Assembly: GCF_025854275.1 (NCBI RefSeq)
Contig: NZ_CP107567.1
Location: 3,472,001 to 3,536,000, forward strand
DNA length: 64,000 nucleotides
Direction: 5' to 3'
From: Streptomyces peucetius
GTDB lineage: Bacteria; Actinomycetota; Actinomycetes; Streptomycetales; Streptomycetaceae
The notes under the pieces are model-generated. The model did not search any database, was not told the DNA's origin, and saw only the letters and a program-made list of their open reading frames with translations. Positions 6,644-14,535 of the stretch are shown here, piece by piece. A program made the translations under genes and the position numbers. The number at the start of each line of letters is the position of its first letter. Within the stretch, counting starts at the first letter, position 1.

Positions 6644-7471
6644 TCAGGCCAGGCTCAGCCTGCCGGTGCGTTGCGACCGGGCCTCGCCCGCCCGGAGGAT
6701 CACCGCCGCCGCGGCCACGAGCAGCGCGCTCAGGGCGGCCAGGGCCGCCAGTGTCGGGGCCAGGTCGGTGAGGGTGCGGCCCTCCAGGAGCGCGCCGCGT
6801 ACCGCGACGAGGCTGCCGGTCAGGGGGAAGACCGCGCCGACGATCTGGACGAGGGCCGGCAGCGCGAAGTTCGGCAGCCGCACGGCAGAGACGAACCAGA
6901 GGGGCTCGTCCAGGAGCGTGTAGAGGAACGCCGAGTCCCGGGAGAAGACCAGCAGGCTGTTGAGGAACGCTCCCCAGGCGACCGCGGGGACCAGCAGCGA
7001 CAGGAAGACCACCCCGTACATCCACCAGGCGGAGACGGCAAGGGTGCCGAAGCCGGTGAGGGCGGCGACCGTGAAGCAGGTCAGCAGCCAGGCATTCTGG
7101 AGGAGTGCCCCGGCGCCGTTGGCGATCATGAGGGTGAGGCGGCCCGCCGGGGAGAGGAAGAGGAGTTCGAGGGTGCCGGTGGCCCGTTCGAAGGAGAAGT
7201 GCCAGGCGGACTGGACGAGCGAGAAGAAGAACGCGTAGGCGAGGGTGCCGGTGGCCAGGAAGGCGAGCAGCCGGTCGGGGTCGGCGGCCAGGGGCCAGTT
7301 CGCGGGGGCCGCGGACGAGGTGGCGACGGGGCGCAGCGTGTAGTAGGTGGTGGCGAGTTGGAGTACGGGCCAGACCAGCATGGAGAAGACCACGAGCGGC
7401 TGGCCGAAGAGTCTGCGGTGCTGCTTGAGAGTCTCGGCGGCGAGGACGCGCAGGGCATGGGCGTTCTTCAT
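6644..7471 (-). CDS. ABC-2 type exporter permease (second subunit)
   Basis: Inner-membrane permease of 275 residues with about six hydrophobic segments (for example LVVFSMLVWPVLQLATTYY, LLAFLATGTLAYAFFFSLV, MYGVVFLSLLVPAVAWGAFL). The cytoplasmic loop FERATGTLELLFLSPAGRLTLM is the typical ABC-2 coupling region. It overlaps the ATPase gene by ATGA (stop 7468-7470, start 7469-7471), so the two are translationally coupled. With the first permease it should form a heterodimeric pore. The substrate is unknown; the HxlR-peroxiredoxin regulator next door suggests a link to redox or toxic compounds. Confidence 0.85.
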   Translation of the reverse strand: MKNAHALRVLAAETLKQHRRLFGQPLVVFSMLVWPVLQLATTYYTLRPVATSSAAPANWPLAADPDRLLAFLATGTLAYAFFFSLVQSAWHFSFERATGTLELLFLSPAGRLTLMIANGAGALLQNAWLLTCFTVAALTGFGTLAVSAWWMYGVVFLSLLVPAVAWGAFLNSLLVFSRDSAFLYTLLDEPLWFVSAVRLPNFALPALVQIVGAVFPLTGSLVAVRGALLEGRTLTDLAPTLAALAALSALLVAAAAVILRAGEARSQRTGRLSLA

Positions 7472-8442
7472 GCCGGCGCCGCCTGCGGGGTGTCGGCGAG
7501 GGTGAGGATGGCGTCCTCCAGGCTGGCTTCCGCGATCTCGAGTCCGCCGATGGAGCCGCCCGCCCCGACGATGGCGGCCGCCAGGGGGCCGGCGATGTCG
7601 TCCGGGTGGCGCAGGGTGACCAGTTGGGATCCGTCGGCCAGGAGCCGGGTGGTCGCGCCGAAGGGTGCGACGGCGGCGTCGGTGGCCTCGCCGGGGTTGG
7701 TGACGGTGATGCGTACGGTGCGGTGGCTGCCGGTCGCGGCCTTGAGCTGTGCGGGGCTGCCCTCGGCGAGGTGGCGGCCCGCGGAGATGACGTAGACGTG
7801 TCCGCACAGTTCTTCGACCTCGGCCAGATAGTGGGAGGTGAGTAGCACCCCGGTCCCGGCGGCGGCGAGGTCGGCGACGACCCGGCGCAGGTCGCGTGCG
7901 ATGGGGGCGTCGAGGCCGAGTGTGGGCTCGTCGAGGAGCAGGTAGGCCGGTTCGTTGATCAGGCCGCGGGCGATGGCGAGGCGTTGCGCCATGCCGCGTG
8001 AGTAGCGTTCGACCATGGTGTCGGCCGCGTCGGTGAGGCCGACGAGGGCGAGGAGTTCGTCGGTGCGGGCGCGCAGGCGGGCTTTGGGGACGTCGTAGAG
8101 CTGGCCGAAGTACCAGAGGTTCTCGCGGCCGGTCATGCGGGTGTAGACCATGCGTTCGCCACCGGCGATGAGGTTGATGCGCCGGCGTACGGCGCGGGCG
8201 TCGGTGACGGTGCCGAGCCCGTCGACGGTGACGCTGCCCGAGGTGGGCCGCAGCAGCGTGGCGACGGTCTTGATGGTGGTGGTCTTGCCGGCTCCGTTGA
8301 GCCCGAGCAGCCCGGTGATGCGCCCGGGCGGGATGTCGAGGTCGAGACCGTCGACGGCGGTCTTGGTGGTGCGGGGGCCGAAGATGCCCTTGTCGCGTAC
8401 GGGGAATTCCTTGCGCAGTGCGCGTACGGCGATGCCCTGCAT
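7468..8442 (-). CDS. ABC exporter ATP-binding protein
   Basis: ATPase subunit, 324 residues. Seen: Walker A GLLGLNGAGKTTTIK, Q-loop region INLIAGGERMVYTRMTGRENL, signature YSRGMAQRLAIARGL (SRGMAQR in place of LSGGQ, as in the drug-exporter/NatA group), Walker B YLLLDEPTLGLD and the switch His in LLTSHYLAEVEEL. A C-terminal regulatory extension (about 235-324) ends ASLEDAILTLAD, typical of the DrrA/CcmA-like branch. Starts 2 bp after the first permease and overlaps the second by ATGA: a three-gene operon. Likely controlled through the paired operators at 9266-9306. Confidence 0.92.
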   Translation of the reverse strand: MQGIAVRALRKEFPVRDKGIFGPRTTKTAVDGLDLDIPPGRITGLLGLNGAGKTTTIKTVATLLRPTSGSVTVDGLGTVTDARAVRRRINLIAGGERMVYTRMTGRENLWYFGQLYDVPKARLRARTDELLALVGLTDAADTMVERYSRGMAQRLAIARGLINEPAYLLLDEPTLGLDAPIARDLRRVVADLAAAGTGVLLTSHYLAEVEELCGHVYVISAGRHLAEGSPAQLKAATGSHRTVRITVTNPGEATDAAVAPFGATTRLLADGSQLVTLRHPDDIAGPLAAAIVGAGGSIGGLEIAEASLEDAILTLADTPQAAPA

Positions 8443-8444
8443 GG

Positions 8445-9248
8445 TCAGTAGGTCCTTTCGACGGCCCGGGTCTCGGCGCGGGGCAGGTACTTCAGGCCGA
8501 GGAGCAGATACCCGACGGTGAGCGCGGCGCCGGTCGCGAGACGGGGGACGAGTTCGGCGAGGGTCTGTCCGCCGGTGAGGGAGCCGTGCAGCACGTCCAT
8601 GGCGGCGGTGGTGGGGAGGGCTTCGGCGAGCCATTGGGCGGGGGCGGGCAGGTAGTCGCGGGGGAAGGTGAAGCCGCCGAGGAGGCCCAGCACGACGAAG
8701 ACGGTGTTCTGCGAGATGTGGGCCTCGCCGGCGGCGATCATCAGTCCGCCGAGTCCGACGCAGAGGGAGAAGACCGCGCAGACGAGGGCGGTCGCTCCGG
8801 CGAGTGCGCCGAGGGGTGAGGCGACGGGGACCGAGATGCCGAGGGCGGCGACGACGACGCCGAGGGTGAGGAATTCGACGAGGCTGCTGAGGACGGCGAA
8901 GGCGGTGAACCCGAGCAGGTAGGGCAGGCGCCCGGCGGGTGCGACGAGGAGCGCGGCGAGCGTCCCCTGGCGCTGTTCGGTGATCAGCGCCTTGGCCGAC
9001 CAGAGGATGAGGCGGACGGTGAACTGGAAGGCCGTCGCGCCGACCGCGATGTAGGCGAGGTAGGCGGTGGTGCCGCTGCCGCTGCTGAAGTCCTCGCCGA
9101 CGCCGCCGCCGCCGATGGCGTGGAAGCCGAGGTACGCGAGCGAGATCGTGAGTGCGGCCGGAAGCACCGTGCCGACGGCGTAGGTCCATGGGTAGGCGCG
9201 TCTGGTCGTCTGCCAGGTTCGCCATGCGGTTGCCCGGGCTGTGGGCAC
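8445..9248 (-). CDS. ABC-2 type exporter permease (first subunit)
   Basis: First gene of the exporter operon; 267 residues, about six membrane segments (YLAYIAVGATAFQFTVRLILW, LVCAVFSLCVGLGGLMIAAG, VFVVLGLLGGFTFP). The loop LITEQRQGTLAALLVAPAGRLPYLLG is the ABC-2 coupling element and GGFTFPRDYLPAPAQWLAEALP resembles the conserved segment before the last helices. GTG start at 9248 lies directly beside the operator region. Works with the second permease and the ATPase at the cell membrane. Confidence 0.87.
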   Translation of the reverse strand: MPTARATAWRTWQTTRRAYPWTYAVGTVLPAALTISLAYLGFHAIGGGGVGEDFSSGSGTTAYLAYIAVGATAFQFTVRLILWSAKALITEQRQGTLAALLVAPAGRLPYLLGFTAFAVLSSLVEFLTLGVVVAALGISVPVASPLGALAGATALVCAVFSLCVGLGGLMIAAGEAHISQNTVFVVLGLLGGFTFPRDYLPAPAQWLAEALPTTAAMDVLHGSLTGGQTLAELVPRLATGAALTVGYLLLGLKYLPRAETRAVERTY

Positions 9249-9265
9249 TGTCCCCTCCCCGAGTG

Positions 9266-9306
9266 AGTTTCCATTGGGAACTTGGAGTCAGTTTCTATCG
9301 GGAACT
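9266..9306. promoter_or_regulatory. Two 17-bp operator-like palindromes between exporter and HxlR genes
   Basis: Seen: AGTTTCCATTGGGAACT (9266-9282) and AGTTTCTATCGGGAACT (9290-9306), near-identical dyads with AGTT/AACT arms, centres 24 bp apart. They lie between the divergent genes, 18 bp from the exporter GTG start and 96 bp from the regulator. Most simply they are binding sites of the HxlR protein. Confidence 0.65.
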
Positions 9307-9401
9307 CACTCCATGGCGCAAGATGGTTCCGCACCGCACCGCAGTACCCGCCCCCGTTCCGCGCGGCGGTCGGGGCCGCACAGCCCCGGAGAGGAGACAC
9401 C

Positions 9402-10283
9402 ATGGCCAGAGCAGTACCGGAACGGGACGCCGCCTGTGCCATCGCCCAGGCCGCGGCCGTCGTCGGCGACTGGTGGAGCCTGCTCCTCGTACGCGAGACG
9501 GCCCGCGGCCGGCACCGCTTCGACGAGCTCCAGCACGAACTCGGCATCTCCCGCAAGGTGCTCACCGAGCGGCTGGCGCACCTGGTCGACAGCGGCGTCC
9601 TGGAGAAGGTCCCGTACCAGCAGGGGCCGGTGCGTCACGAGTACCGGCTCACCGCCGCCGGCCGGGCGCTGCTCCCGGTGCTGGTGTCGATGCAGGACTG
9701 GGCCGACCGGTGGCTGCTGGGCGACGGCACGTTGACGGCGTCGGCGGACGAGGACAGCGCGGAGACCCGCCGGACCCACGCACTGCCGGGCACCCGGCTG
9801 CCGCGGTTGACGCTGCCCGCGCACACCGGGACCGAGCTGGACCCGGTCGACCGCGACCGGGCGGCCACCGTGCTGTTCTGCTACCCGGCCACGGGCCGGC
9901 CCGCCCCGCTGCCCGACGGCTGGGCCGGCATTCCCGGCACGGTCGGCTGCACCCTGGAGAACCGGCTCTTCCGCGACGCGTACGGCGACTTCACCGCGGC
10001 GGGCGTCGCCGTGCGCGGCGTGAGCACCCAGCGCCCCGACGAGCAGCGCGAGTTCGCGAAGGCCGAGGACATCCCGTTCCCGCTGCTGTCCGACATGGAC
10101 GCGCGGCTGTCCGCCGCACTGCGCCTGCCGACCTTCCGGGCCGGACAGGCGCTGCGTCTCAAGCGTGCGGTTCTGGTCCTCGACCGGGAGCGCACGGTAC
10201 GGCATGTGCAGTTCCCGGTGACCGACATCCCGGAGGCCGTCCGGTCCGCCCTCCGCGTGGCCCGGGGGCTCCGGGAGCCGTAG
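9402..10283 (+). CDS. HxlR-family regulator fused to a peroxiredoxin-like domain
   Basis: 293 residues. Residues 1-105 are an HxlR winged helix (CAIAQAAAVVGDWWSLLLVRE, then FDELQHELGISRKVLTERLAHLVDSGVLEKV and YRLTAAGRALLPVL). Residues about 150-280 look like a PrxQ/AhpC-type thioredoxin fold: ATVLFCYPATG, GTVGCTLENRLFRDAYGDFTAAGVAVRGVSTQ and FPLLSDMDARLSAALRLPTF. The T-x-x-C peroxidatic motif is kept with Cys183; Cys160 and Cys12 are other candidates for disulfide formation. The fusion suggests a peroxide or thiol sensor that directly changes DNA binding, controlling the divergent exporter. The ATG at 9402 follows GAGGAG. Confidence 0.8.
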   Translation: MARAVPERDAACAIAQAAAVVGDWWSLLLVRETARGRHRFDELQHELGISRKVLTERLAHLVDSGVLEKVPYQQGPVRHEYRLTAAGRALLPVLVSMQDWADRWLLGDGTLTASADEDSAETRRTHALPGTRLPRLTLPAHTGTELDPVDRDRAATVLFCYPATGRPAPLPDGWAGIPGTVGCTLENRLFRDAYGDFTAAGVAVRGVSTQRPDEQREFAKAEDIPFPLLSDMDARLSAALRLPTFRAGQALRLKRAVLVLDRERTVRHVQFPVTDIPEAVRSALRVARGLREP

Positions 10284-10344
10284 GGGGCCGGAGAGCCGCG
10301 GGACGGCCGGGAAGCCCGCCCCGAGGGACCGACGAGCGCGGCGG

Positions 10345-11079
10345 CTACGGCGCCAGGCGTTCGACGCGCCAGCCCGCGTCCGTGCGGACGTAGCGCAGGC
10401 GGTCGTGGAGGCGGTTCTCGTGCCCCTGCCAGAACTCCACGGTGTCGGGCACGACGCGGATGCCGCCCCAGTGCGTGGGGGCCGGGATCTGTCCGCCTTC
10501 CTGGTAGCGGTCGTTCAGTTCCTCGTAGCGCCGCAGCAGTTCCGCACGCGAGGCGATCACCGTGGACTGGTCGCTCGCCCACGCACCCAACTGGGAGCCG
10601 TAGGGGCGGGTGCGGAAGTACGCGGCGGTCTCCTCGCGGCTGATGCGGGACGCCGTGCCGGTGACGATGATCTGGCGCTCGAGCGGGTGCCACGGGAAGA
10701 GCAGCGAGACATACGGGTTGGCGTCGATCTCGCGGCCCTTGCGGGACTCGTAGTTGGTGAAGAAGACGAAGCCGCGGGCGTCGTACTGCTTCAACAGCAC
10801 GGTCCGCGAGGACGGCCGGCCGTCGGGCGTGGCCGTCGAGACGATCATCGCGTTGGGCTCCAGCAGGGCGGCCGCGGCGGCCTCGGCGAACCACTGGGCG
10901 AACTGTTCCATGGGGCCCGCGGCGAGGGCGCTCTCGTCGAGCGGGGTCGAGCGGTACTGCTCGCGCATGACGGCGGGGTCCGGGACGACGAGTTCCGTCT
11001 CTGCCGGGTCGGGCGCGGGCAGGCCCGCGACGGTCACGTCCGGGGGGCCGGGTTCGGGGGCGGCGGCATGGTCGGTCAC
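10345..11079 (-). CDS. pdxH: Pyridoxamine/pyridoxine 5'-phosphate oxidase
   Basis: FMN enzyme oxidising pyridoxamine- or pyridoxine-5'-phosphate with O2 to pyridoxal-5'-phosphate, in the cytosol. 244 residues. Seen: [45 protein letters not shown] (FMN/PLP pocket), [21 protein letters not shown] segment reading [18 protein letters not shown], and the C-terminal W-R-V-E-R-L-A-P ending typical of PdxH. GTG at 11079 is chosen as start because homology begins there; a longer frame upstream is Arg/Pro-rich. Divergent from the citrate synthase gene; the 290-bp gap between them holds no gene, and I see no clear operator in it. Confidence 0.93.
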   Translation of the reverse strand: MTDHAAAPEPGPPDVTVAGLPAPDPAETELVVPDPAVMREQYRSTPLDESALAAGPMEQFAQWFAEAAAAALLEPNAMIVSTATPDGRPSSRTVLLKQYDARGFVFFTNYESRKGREIDANPYVSLLFPWHPLERQIIVTGTASRISREETAAYFRTRPYGSQLGAWASDQSTVIASRAELLRRYEELNDRYQEGGQIPAPTHWGGIRVVPDTVEFWQGHENRLHDRLRYVRTDAGWRVERLAP

Positions 11080-11369
11080 GAGCACATCCTGCCGCAGGGA
11101 CCGAGTTTGCCCGGCACGGAGTGCCGTCAATCCTCCCGGCACGAAATGGGGCAGTGTGCCGGATGTCACGCTTCCCCGCACCCGTGGGACCGGCCAAAAT
11201 CTTGGGTCGGGCCGCTGTGGCCTCCATACAGCAGGGGATATCGTGCCTGCCTCCCGGCGGTCCGGTGACAACCGGGGCCGCACGGGGCATCACCGGGGTG
11301 ACCGACCCACGACCGTCGGCCGCCGCATGCCGCACACGTCTGGTCGCACACGTCTTGAGGAGCCGCCTG

Positions 11370-12470
11370 ATGTCCGACTTCGTACCTGGACTCGAGGGAG
11401 TCGTCGCGTTCGAGACGGAGATCGCCGAACCGGACAAGGAGGGCGGCTCGCTCCGCTACCGGGGCGTCGACATCGAGGACCTGGTCGGGCACGTCTCGTT
11501 CGGAAACGTGTGGGGCCTGCTGGTCGACGGCGCGTTCGATCCGGGTCTGCCGCCCGCCGAGCCGTTCCCGATCCCGGTGCACTCCGGTGACATCCGGGTC
11601 GACGTGCAGTCGGCGCTGGCGATGCTCGCCCCCGTCTGGGGTCTCAAACCGCTCCTCGACATCGACGCCGCGCAGGCCAGGGACGACCTGGCGCGGGCGG
11701 CCGTCATGGCGCTGTCGTACGTGGCACAGAGTGCCCGCGGCCAGGGTCTGCCGATGGTGCCGCAGAGCGAGATCGACAAGGCGGAGTCCATCGTCGAGCG
11801 CTTCATGATCCGCTGGCGCGGCGAGCCCGACCCGCGGCATGTGAAGGCCGTCGACGCCTACTGGACCTCGGCCGCCGAGCACGGCATGAACGCGTCCACG
11901 TTCACGGCCCGCGTCATCGCCTCCACGGGCGCCGATGTGGCCGCCGCCCTGTCGGGCGCGGTGGGCGCGATGTCCGGACCGCTGCACGGCGGCGCGCCGT
12001 CCCGGGTCCTCGGCATGATCGAGGAGATCGAGCGCACCGGCGACGCGACGGCTTACGTGAAGCGCGCCCTGGACAAGGGTGAGCGCCTGATGGGCTTCGG
12101 CCACCGTGTGTACCGCGCGGAGGACCCGCGGGCCCGTGTGCTGCGCCGTACCGCGAAGGAACTGGCGGCGCCGCGCTTCGAGGTGGCGGAGGCGCTGGAG
12201 AAGGCGGCGCTGGAGGAGCTGCACAACCGCCGCCCGGACCGGGTGCTGGCGACGAACGTCGAGTTCTGGGCCGCGATCATGCTGGACTTCGCGGAGGTCC
12301 CGGCGCACATGTTCACGTCGATGTTCACCTGCGCCCGTACGGCCGGCTGGTCGGCGCACATCCTGGAGCAGAAGCGGACCGGCCGCCTGGTGCGTCCCTC
12401 GGCGCGTTACGTGGGCCCGGGCCCGCGCAGCCCGCGCGAGATCTCGGGCTTCGGGAACATCGTCGACTGA
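11370..12470 (+). CDS. Citrate synthase (actinobacterial CitA-like type)
   Basis: Condenses acetyl-CoA and oxaloacetate (or a related 2-oxoacid). 366 residues, the length of the prokaryotic dimeric type. Seen: HGMNASTFTARVIASTGAD, GPLHGGAP with His206, GFGHRVY with His245, and the C-terminal RTAGWSAHILEQ. The third catalytic residue, Asp in most citrate synthases (NVDF), is Glu298 here (NVEFWAAIML); I recall the same motif in mycobacterial CitA, so this is a subfamily trait rather than damage. It may favour propionyl-CoA or act in a special growth phase. ATG at 11370 follows GAGGAG. Confidence 0.9.
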   Translation: MSDFVPGLEGVVAFETEIAEPDKEGGSLRYRGVDIEDLVGHVSFGNVWGLLVDGAFDPGLPPAEPFPIPVHSGDIRVDVQSALAMLAPVWGLKPLLDIDAAQARDDLARAAVMALSYVAQSARGQGLPMVPQSEIDKAESIVERFMIRWRGEPDPRHVKAVDAYWTSAAEHGMNASTFTARVIASTGADVAAALSGAVGAMSGPLHGGAPSRVLGMIEEIERTGDATAYVKRALDKGERLMGFGHRVYRAEDPRARVLRRTAKELAAPRFEVAEALEKAALEELHNRRPDRVLATNVEFWAAIMLDFAEVPAHMFTSMFTCARTAGWSAHILEQKRTGRLVRPSARYVGPGPRSPREISGFGNIVD

Positions 12471-12492
12471 GCGCTGCGCATGGCGCCACCAC

Positions 12493-12518
12493 GCAAGCGA
12501 CGGGACAATAATGCTTGC
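12493..12518. promoter_or_regulatory. Inverted repeat at the toxin-antitoxin promoter
   Basis: GCAAGC (12493-12498) and GCTTGC (12513-12518) form a dyad with 14-bp spacing, overlapping a -10-like AATAAT (12507-12512). The distance places the RNA start near the antitoxin ATG, so the message may be leaderless. A typical autoregulatory operator position for a ribbon-helix-helix antitoxin. Confidence 0.45.
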
Positions 12519-12753
12519 ATGGCAATCGTTCATGTACGCGAGGTGCCGGAGGAGACGCTGACCACGCTCAAGGTCAGGGCCGCTCGCTCCGGCCAGTCCC
12601 TGCAGGCGTATCTGCTCCAGCTCCTCACGGGTGAGGCGGCCACGCTCACTCCGGAGGAGGCGGCGGAGCAGGCGCTCCATCGCTGCCCGCGGTCGGGTCA
12701 CCGCTGATGACGTCAGCGACGTCATCAGTGAGATGCGCGAGGCGCGCAGGTGA
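12519..12753 (+). pseudogene. FitA/VapB-type antitoxin, frameshifted
   Basis: The zero frame encodes 62 residues (12519-12707): MAIVHVREVPEETLTTLKVRAARSGQ is the ribbon-helix-helix DNA-binding part, followed by LQAYLLQLLTGEAATLTPEEAAEQALH and then an unrelated tail CPRSGHR. The expected family C-terminus (AARGRVTADDVSDVI..EARR) is present in the +1 frame from about 12682 and ends with TGA at 12751-12753, overlapping the toxin GTG as in intact FitAB operons. So one base was gained (or two lost) near 12680. The toxin-blocking tail is lost unless ribosomes shift. An 11-bp perfect hairpin (12704-12714/12718-12728) lies right at the premature stop. A sequencing error is also possible. Confidence 0.75.
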
Positions 12754-13154
12754 GCGCGCTCGTGCTCGACACCTCCGCCCTGGTGGAGTTCCTGGTCGGC
12801 TCGGACGAGCTTGCGGAGCGCGTCCGGTCACGCACGTCCGGTCGACGGCTGGCGGCACCGCACGCCGTCGACCTGGAGTGCGCTTCCGTGTTGCGCGGGC
12901 TCGTGCGAGGCAAGAAGCTCCCCGAGGAGGAGGCGGCACGGGCACTCGATCTCCTGGGCCGCATGCAGCTTCGCCGCTACGACCATGTCCCGTTGCTGCC
13001 ACGCATCTGGGAGCTGCGCCACAACATGTGGCCCTGCGATGCTTCGTACGTTGCTCTCGCTGAATCGCTCGGCAGCGAACTGCTCACGGTGGACGCGAAA
13101 TTCGCAGGCGCTCCAGGCCTGCGCTGCAACGTGTCGAACCTGCGCACCGCTTAG
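12750..13154 (+). CDS. PIN-domain toxin (VapC/FitB type ribonuclease)
   Basis: 134-residue PIN ribonuclease expected to cleave RNA with Mg2+/Mn2+. All four acidic residues are present: Asp7 (LVLDTSA), Glu43 (VDLECASVLRG), Asp97 (MWPCDASYVALAE) and Asp115 (LLTVDAKFA). The GTG start overlaps the stop of the antitoxin +1 frame by GTGA, showing the original coupling. The gene looks functional although its antitoxin is frameshifted. Its stop overlaps the TetR gene stop on the other strand by a few bases. Confidence 0.87.
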   Translation: MSALVLDTSALVEFLVGSDELAERVRSRTSGRRLAAPHAVDLECASVLRGLVRGKKLPEEEAARALDLLGRMQLRRYDHVPLLPRIWELRHNMWPCDASYVALAESLGSELLTVDAKFAGAPGLRCNVSNLRTA

Positions 13155-13744
13155 GCCAGCCCCTCCTCGACCAGTGCCGCCCACTGCGCCACCACTCGTT
13201 CCCGGCGGGCCGCGTCGTCCGTGAGGAGGTTCGCGAGGCCCAGACCGCGGGCCATGTCGAGCAGGCCCTGCACGGTCTCGCGGACGCCGGGGCGCGACTC
13301 GTCCGCGTTCAGCAGGCGGACGGCGATGCGGTGGGTCTCGCGGCCGACCTTCGCCTCGAGCTCGGTGACCCGCGGGCGCAGCTGCTCCTCGTTGGACGCC
13401 GCCACCCACAGATGCAGCGCGGCGCGGAACAGCGGCCCGGTGTAGAGGTCGACGAGGGCGGCGACGACCGCCGTACGGTCCTGCGAGGGGAGCTCCCGCA
13501 GCGCCTGTGAGCGCTCCTCCGCCACGTATTCGACCGCCGCGGTGAACAGGTCCTCCCTCGTCGGGAAGTGGTGCTGGGCCGCCCCGCGCGAGACGCCGGC
13601 GCGCTCGGCGACCACCAAGACCGTGGAACCCGCCCAGCCGACCTCGGCCAGGCACGCCACCGCGGCCTCCAGCAGCCGCTGCCGGGTCGCCCGGCTGCGG
13701 TCCTGCTTGGGGGCCTTGGCGGTCGGTGGCGTCACAACACCCAT
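13151..13744 (-). CDS. TetR-family regulator, last gene of the acyl-CoA operon
   Basis: 197 residues. N-terminal helix-turn-helix: RQRLLEAAVACLAEVGWAGSTVLVVAERAGVSRGAAQHHFPTREDLF. The C-terminal ligand domain is all-helical with no named subfamily that I recognise. It overlaps the enoyl-CoA hydratase gene by 13 bp and is thus co-transcribed with the operon. A regulator inside an acyl-CoA operon commonly responds to an acyl-CoA intermediate and may bind the palindrome at 23727-23744; this is inference. Start: ATG 13744; an alternative GTG lies 9 bp inside. Confidence 0.85.
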   Translation of the reverse strand: MGVVTPPTAKAPKQDRSRATRQRLLEAAVACLAEVGWAGSTVLVVAERAGVSRGAAQHHFPTREDLFTAAVEYVAEERSQALRELPSQDRTAVVAALVDLYTGPLFRAALHLWVAASNEEQLRPRVTELEAKVGRETHRIAVRLLNADESRPGVRETVQGLLDMARGLGLANLLTDDAARRERVVAQWAALVEEGLA

Positions 13745-14463
13745 GCGGGGTCCCGTCGTTCGAGGAAAGCCGTCATCCCTTCGCGCGCCTCCGACGATGC
13801 GAACAGCGACGCCGAGCGCTGGACCAGGTCTTCGGCGTCCCGGTCGAAGGCTGCCAGCACCCTAGCGGTGACCAGTCGCTTCGATGCCGCCAGCCCTTGC
13901 GGCGAGGCCCTGCGCAGCCCGTCGAGGACGGGCGCGAGGGCCGCGTCGACGTCGTCGGCGGCGAGGGTGAGCAGCCCGCTGCGGGCTGCCTCGACCGCAT
14001 CGAAACGCTCCCCCGTGAGGTAGTGGCGCTCGGCTGCCCGCGGCTCCATGCGGGGCAGCAGCGGCAGCGAGATGACGGCGGGCGCGACCCCGATGCGGAC
14101 CTCGGTGAACGCGAAGTCCGAGCCGGTGGTCGCCGCCGCGATGTCGCAGGCCCCGACCAGGCCGAGCCCGCCGGCCCGCACATGCCCGGCGACCCTCGCC
14201 ACCACCGGCTTGGGCAGGGCCACGATCTGCCGCAGCAGCGCGACGAACGCGTACGGGCTGGGCGGTGCCTTCAGGTCCGCGCCCGCGCTGAACGTCGAGC
14301 CGGTGTGGGTGAGCACCACCGCCCGTACGGACGGGTCGCCGGCGCACTCGGTGAGTGCGGCGGCGAGCTCGCCGACGAGCGCCGACGAGAGGGCGTTGCG
14401 GTTCGCCGGGGCGTCGAGGATCAGGGTGGTGACGCCCCGGTCGTGGGCGGTGGCGACGGTCAT
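13732..14463 (-). CDS. Enoyl-CoA hydratase/isomerase family protein
   Basis: Crotonase-fold enzyme, 243 residues, hydrating or cleaving an acyl-CoA. Seen: oxyanion-hole stretches FSAGADLKAPP and GHVRAGGLGLVGACDIAAA, and TEVRIGVAPAVIS where family members keep catalytic Glu. Short C-terminal part compared with typical 260-residue hydratases. The ATG at 14463 is preceded by AAGGAG, a ribosome site that belongs to a tandem duplication with the end of the ligase gene. Expected role: third step of the acyl chain degradation coded by this operon. Confidence 0.88.
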   Translation of the reverse strand: MTVATAHDRGVTTLILDAPANRNALSSALVGELAAALTECAGDPSVRAVVLTHTGSTFSAGADLKAPPSPYAFVALLRQIVALPKPVVARVAGHVRAGGLGLVGACDIAAATTGSDFAFTEVRIGVAPAVISLPLLPRMEPRAAERHYLTGERFDAVEAARSGLLTLAADDVDAALAPVLDGLRRASPQGLAASKRLVTARVLAAFDRDAEDLVQRSASLFASSEAREGMTAFLERRDPAWVL

Positions 14464-14535
14464 GCGCTACTCCTTCGTACCGGTCGTGCGCTGCTCCTCC
14501 GTACCGGTCACGGGCTATTCCTTCGTACCGGTCTC
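14464..14535. repeat. Three tandem 24-bp repeats across the ligase/hydratase junction
   Basis: Units at 14464-14487, 14488-14511 and 14512-14535 share CGTACCGGTC and the A/G-rich box that serves as Shine-Dalgarno sequence. Read on the minus strand, unit 3 encodes the last codons of the ligase (ETGTKE plus stop); units 2 and 1 are in-frame duplicates of it, and unit 1 supplies the hydratase ribosome site. The stop codon/ribosome-site segment was therefore duplicated twice. Confidence 0.85.

Noticed and set aside
11880..12340. Citrate synthase with Glu298 instead of Asp as a damaged enzyme
   Set aside because: I remember the same NVEFWAA motif in mycobacterial CitA, so it seems a subfamily feature.
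12680..12728. Programmed frameshift taken as established
   Set aside because: The shift needed is +1, which is rare, and no slippery codon known for +1 shifting is evident; an indel mutation remains the simpler reading.
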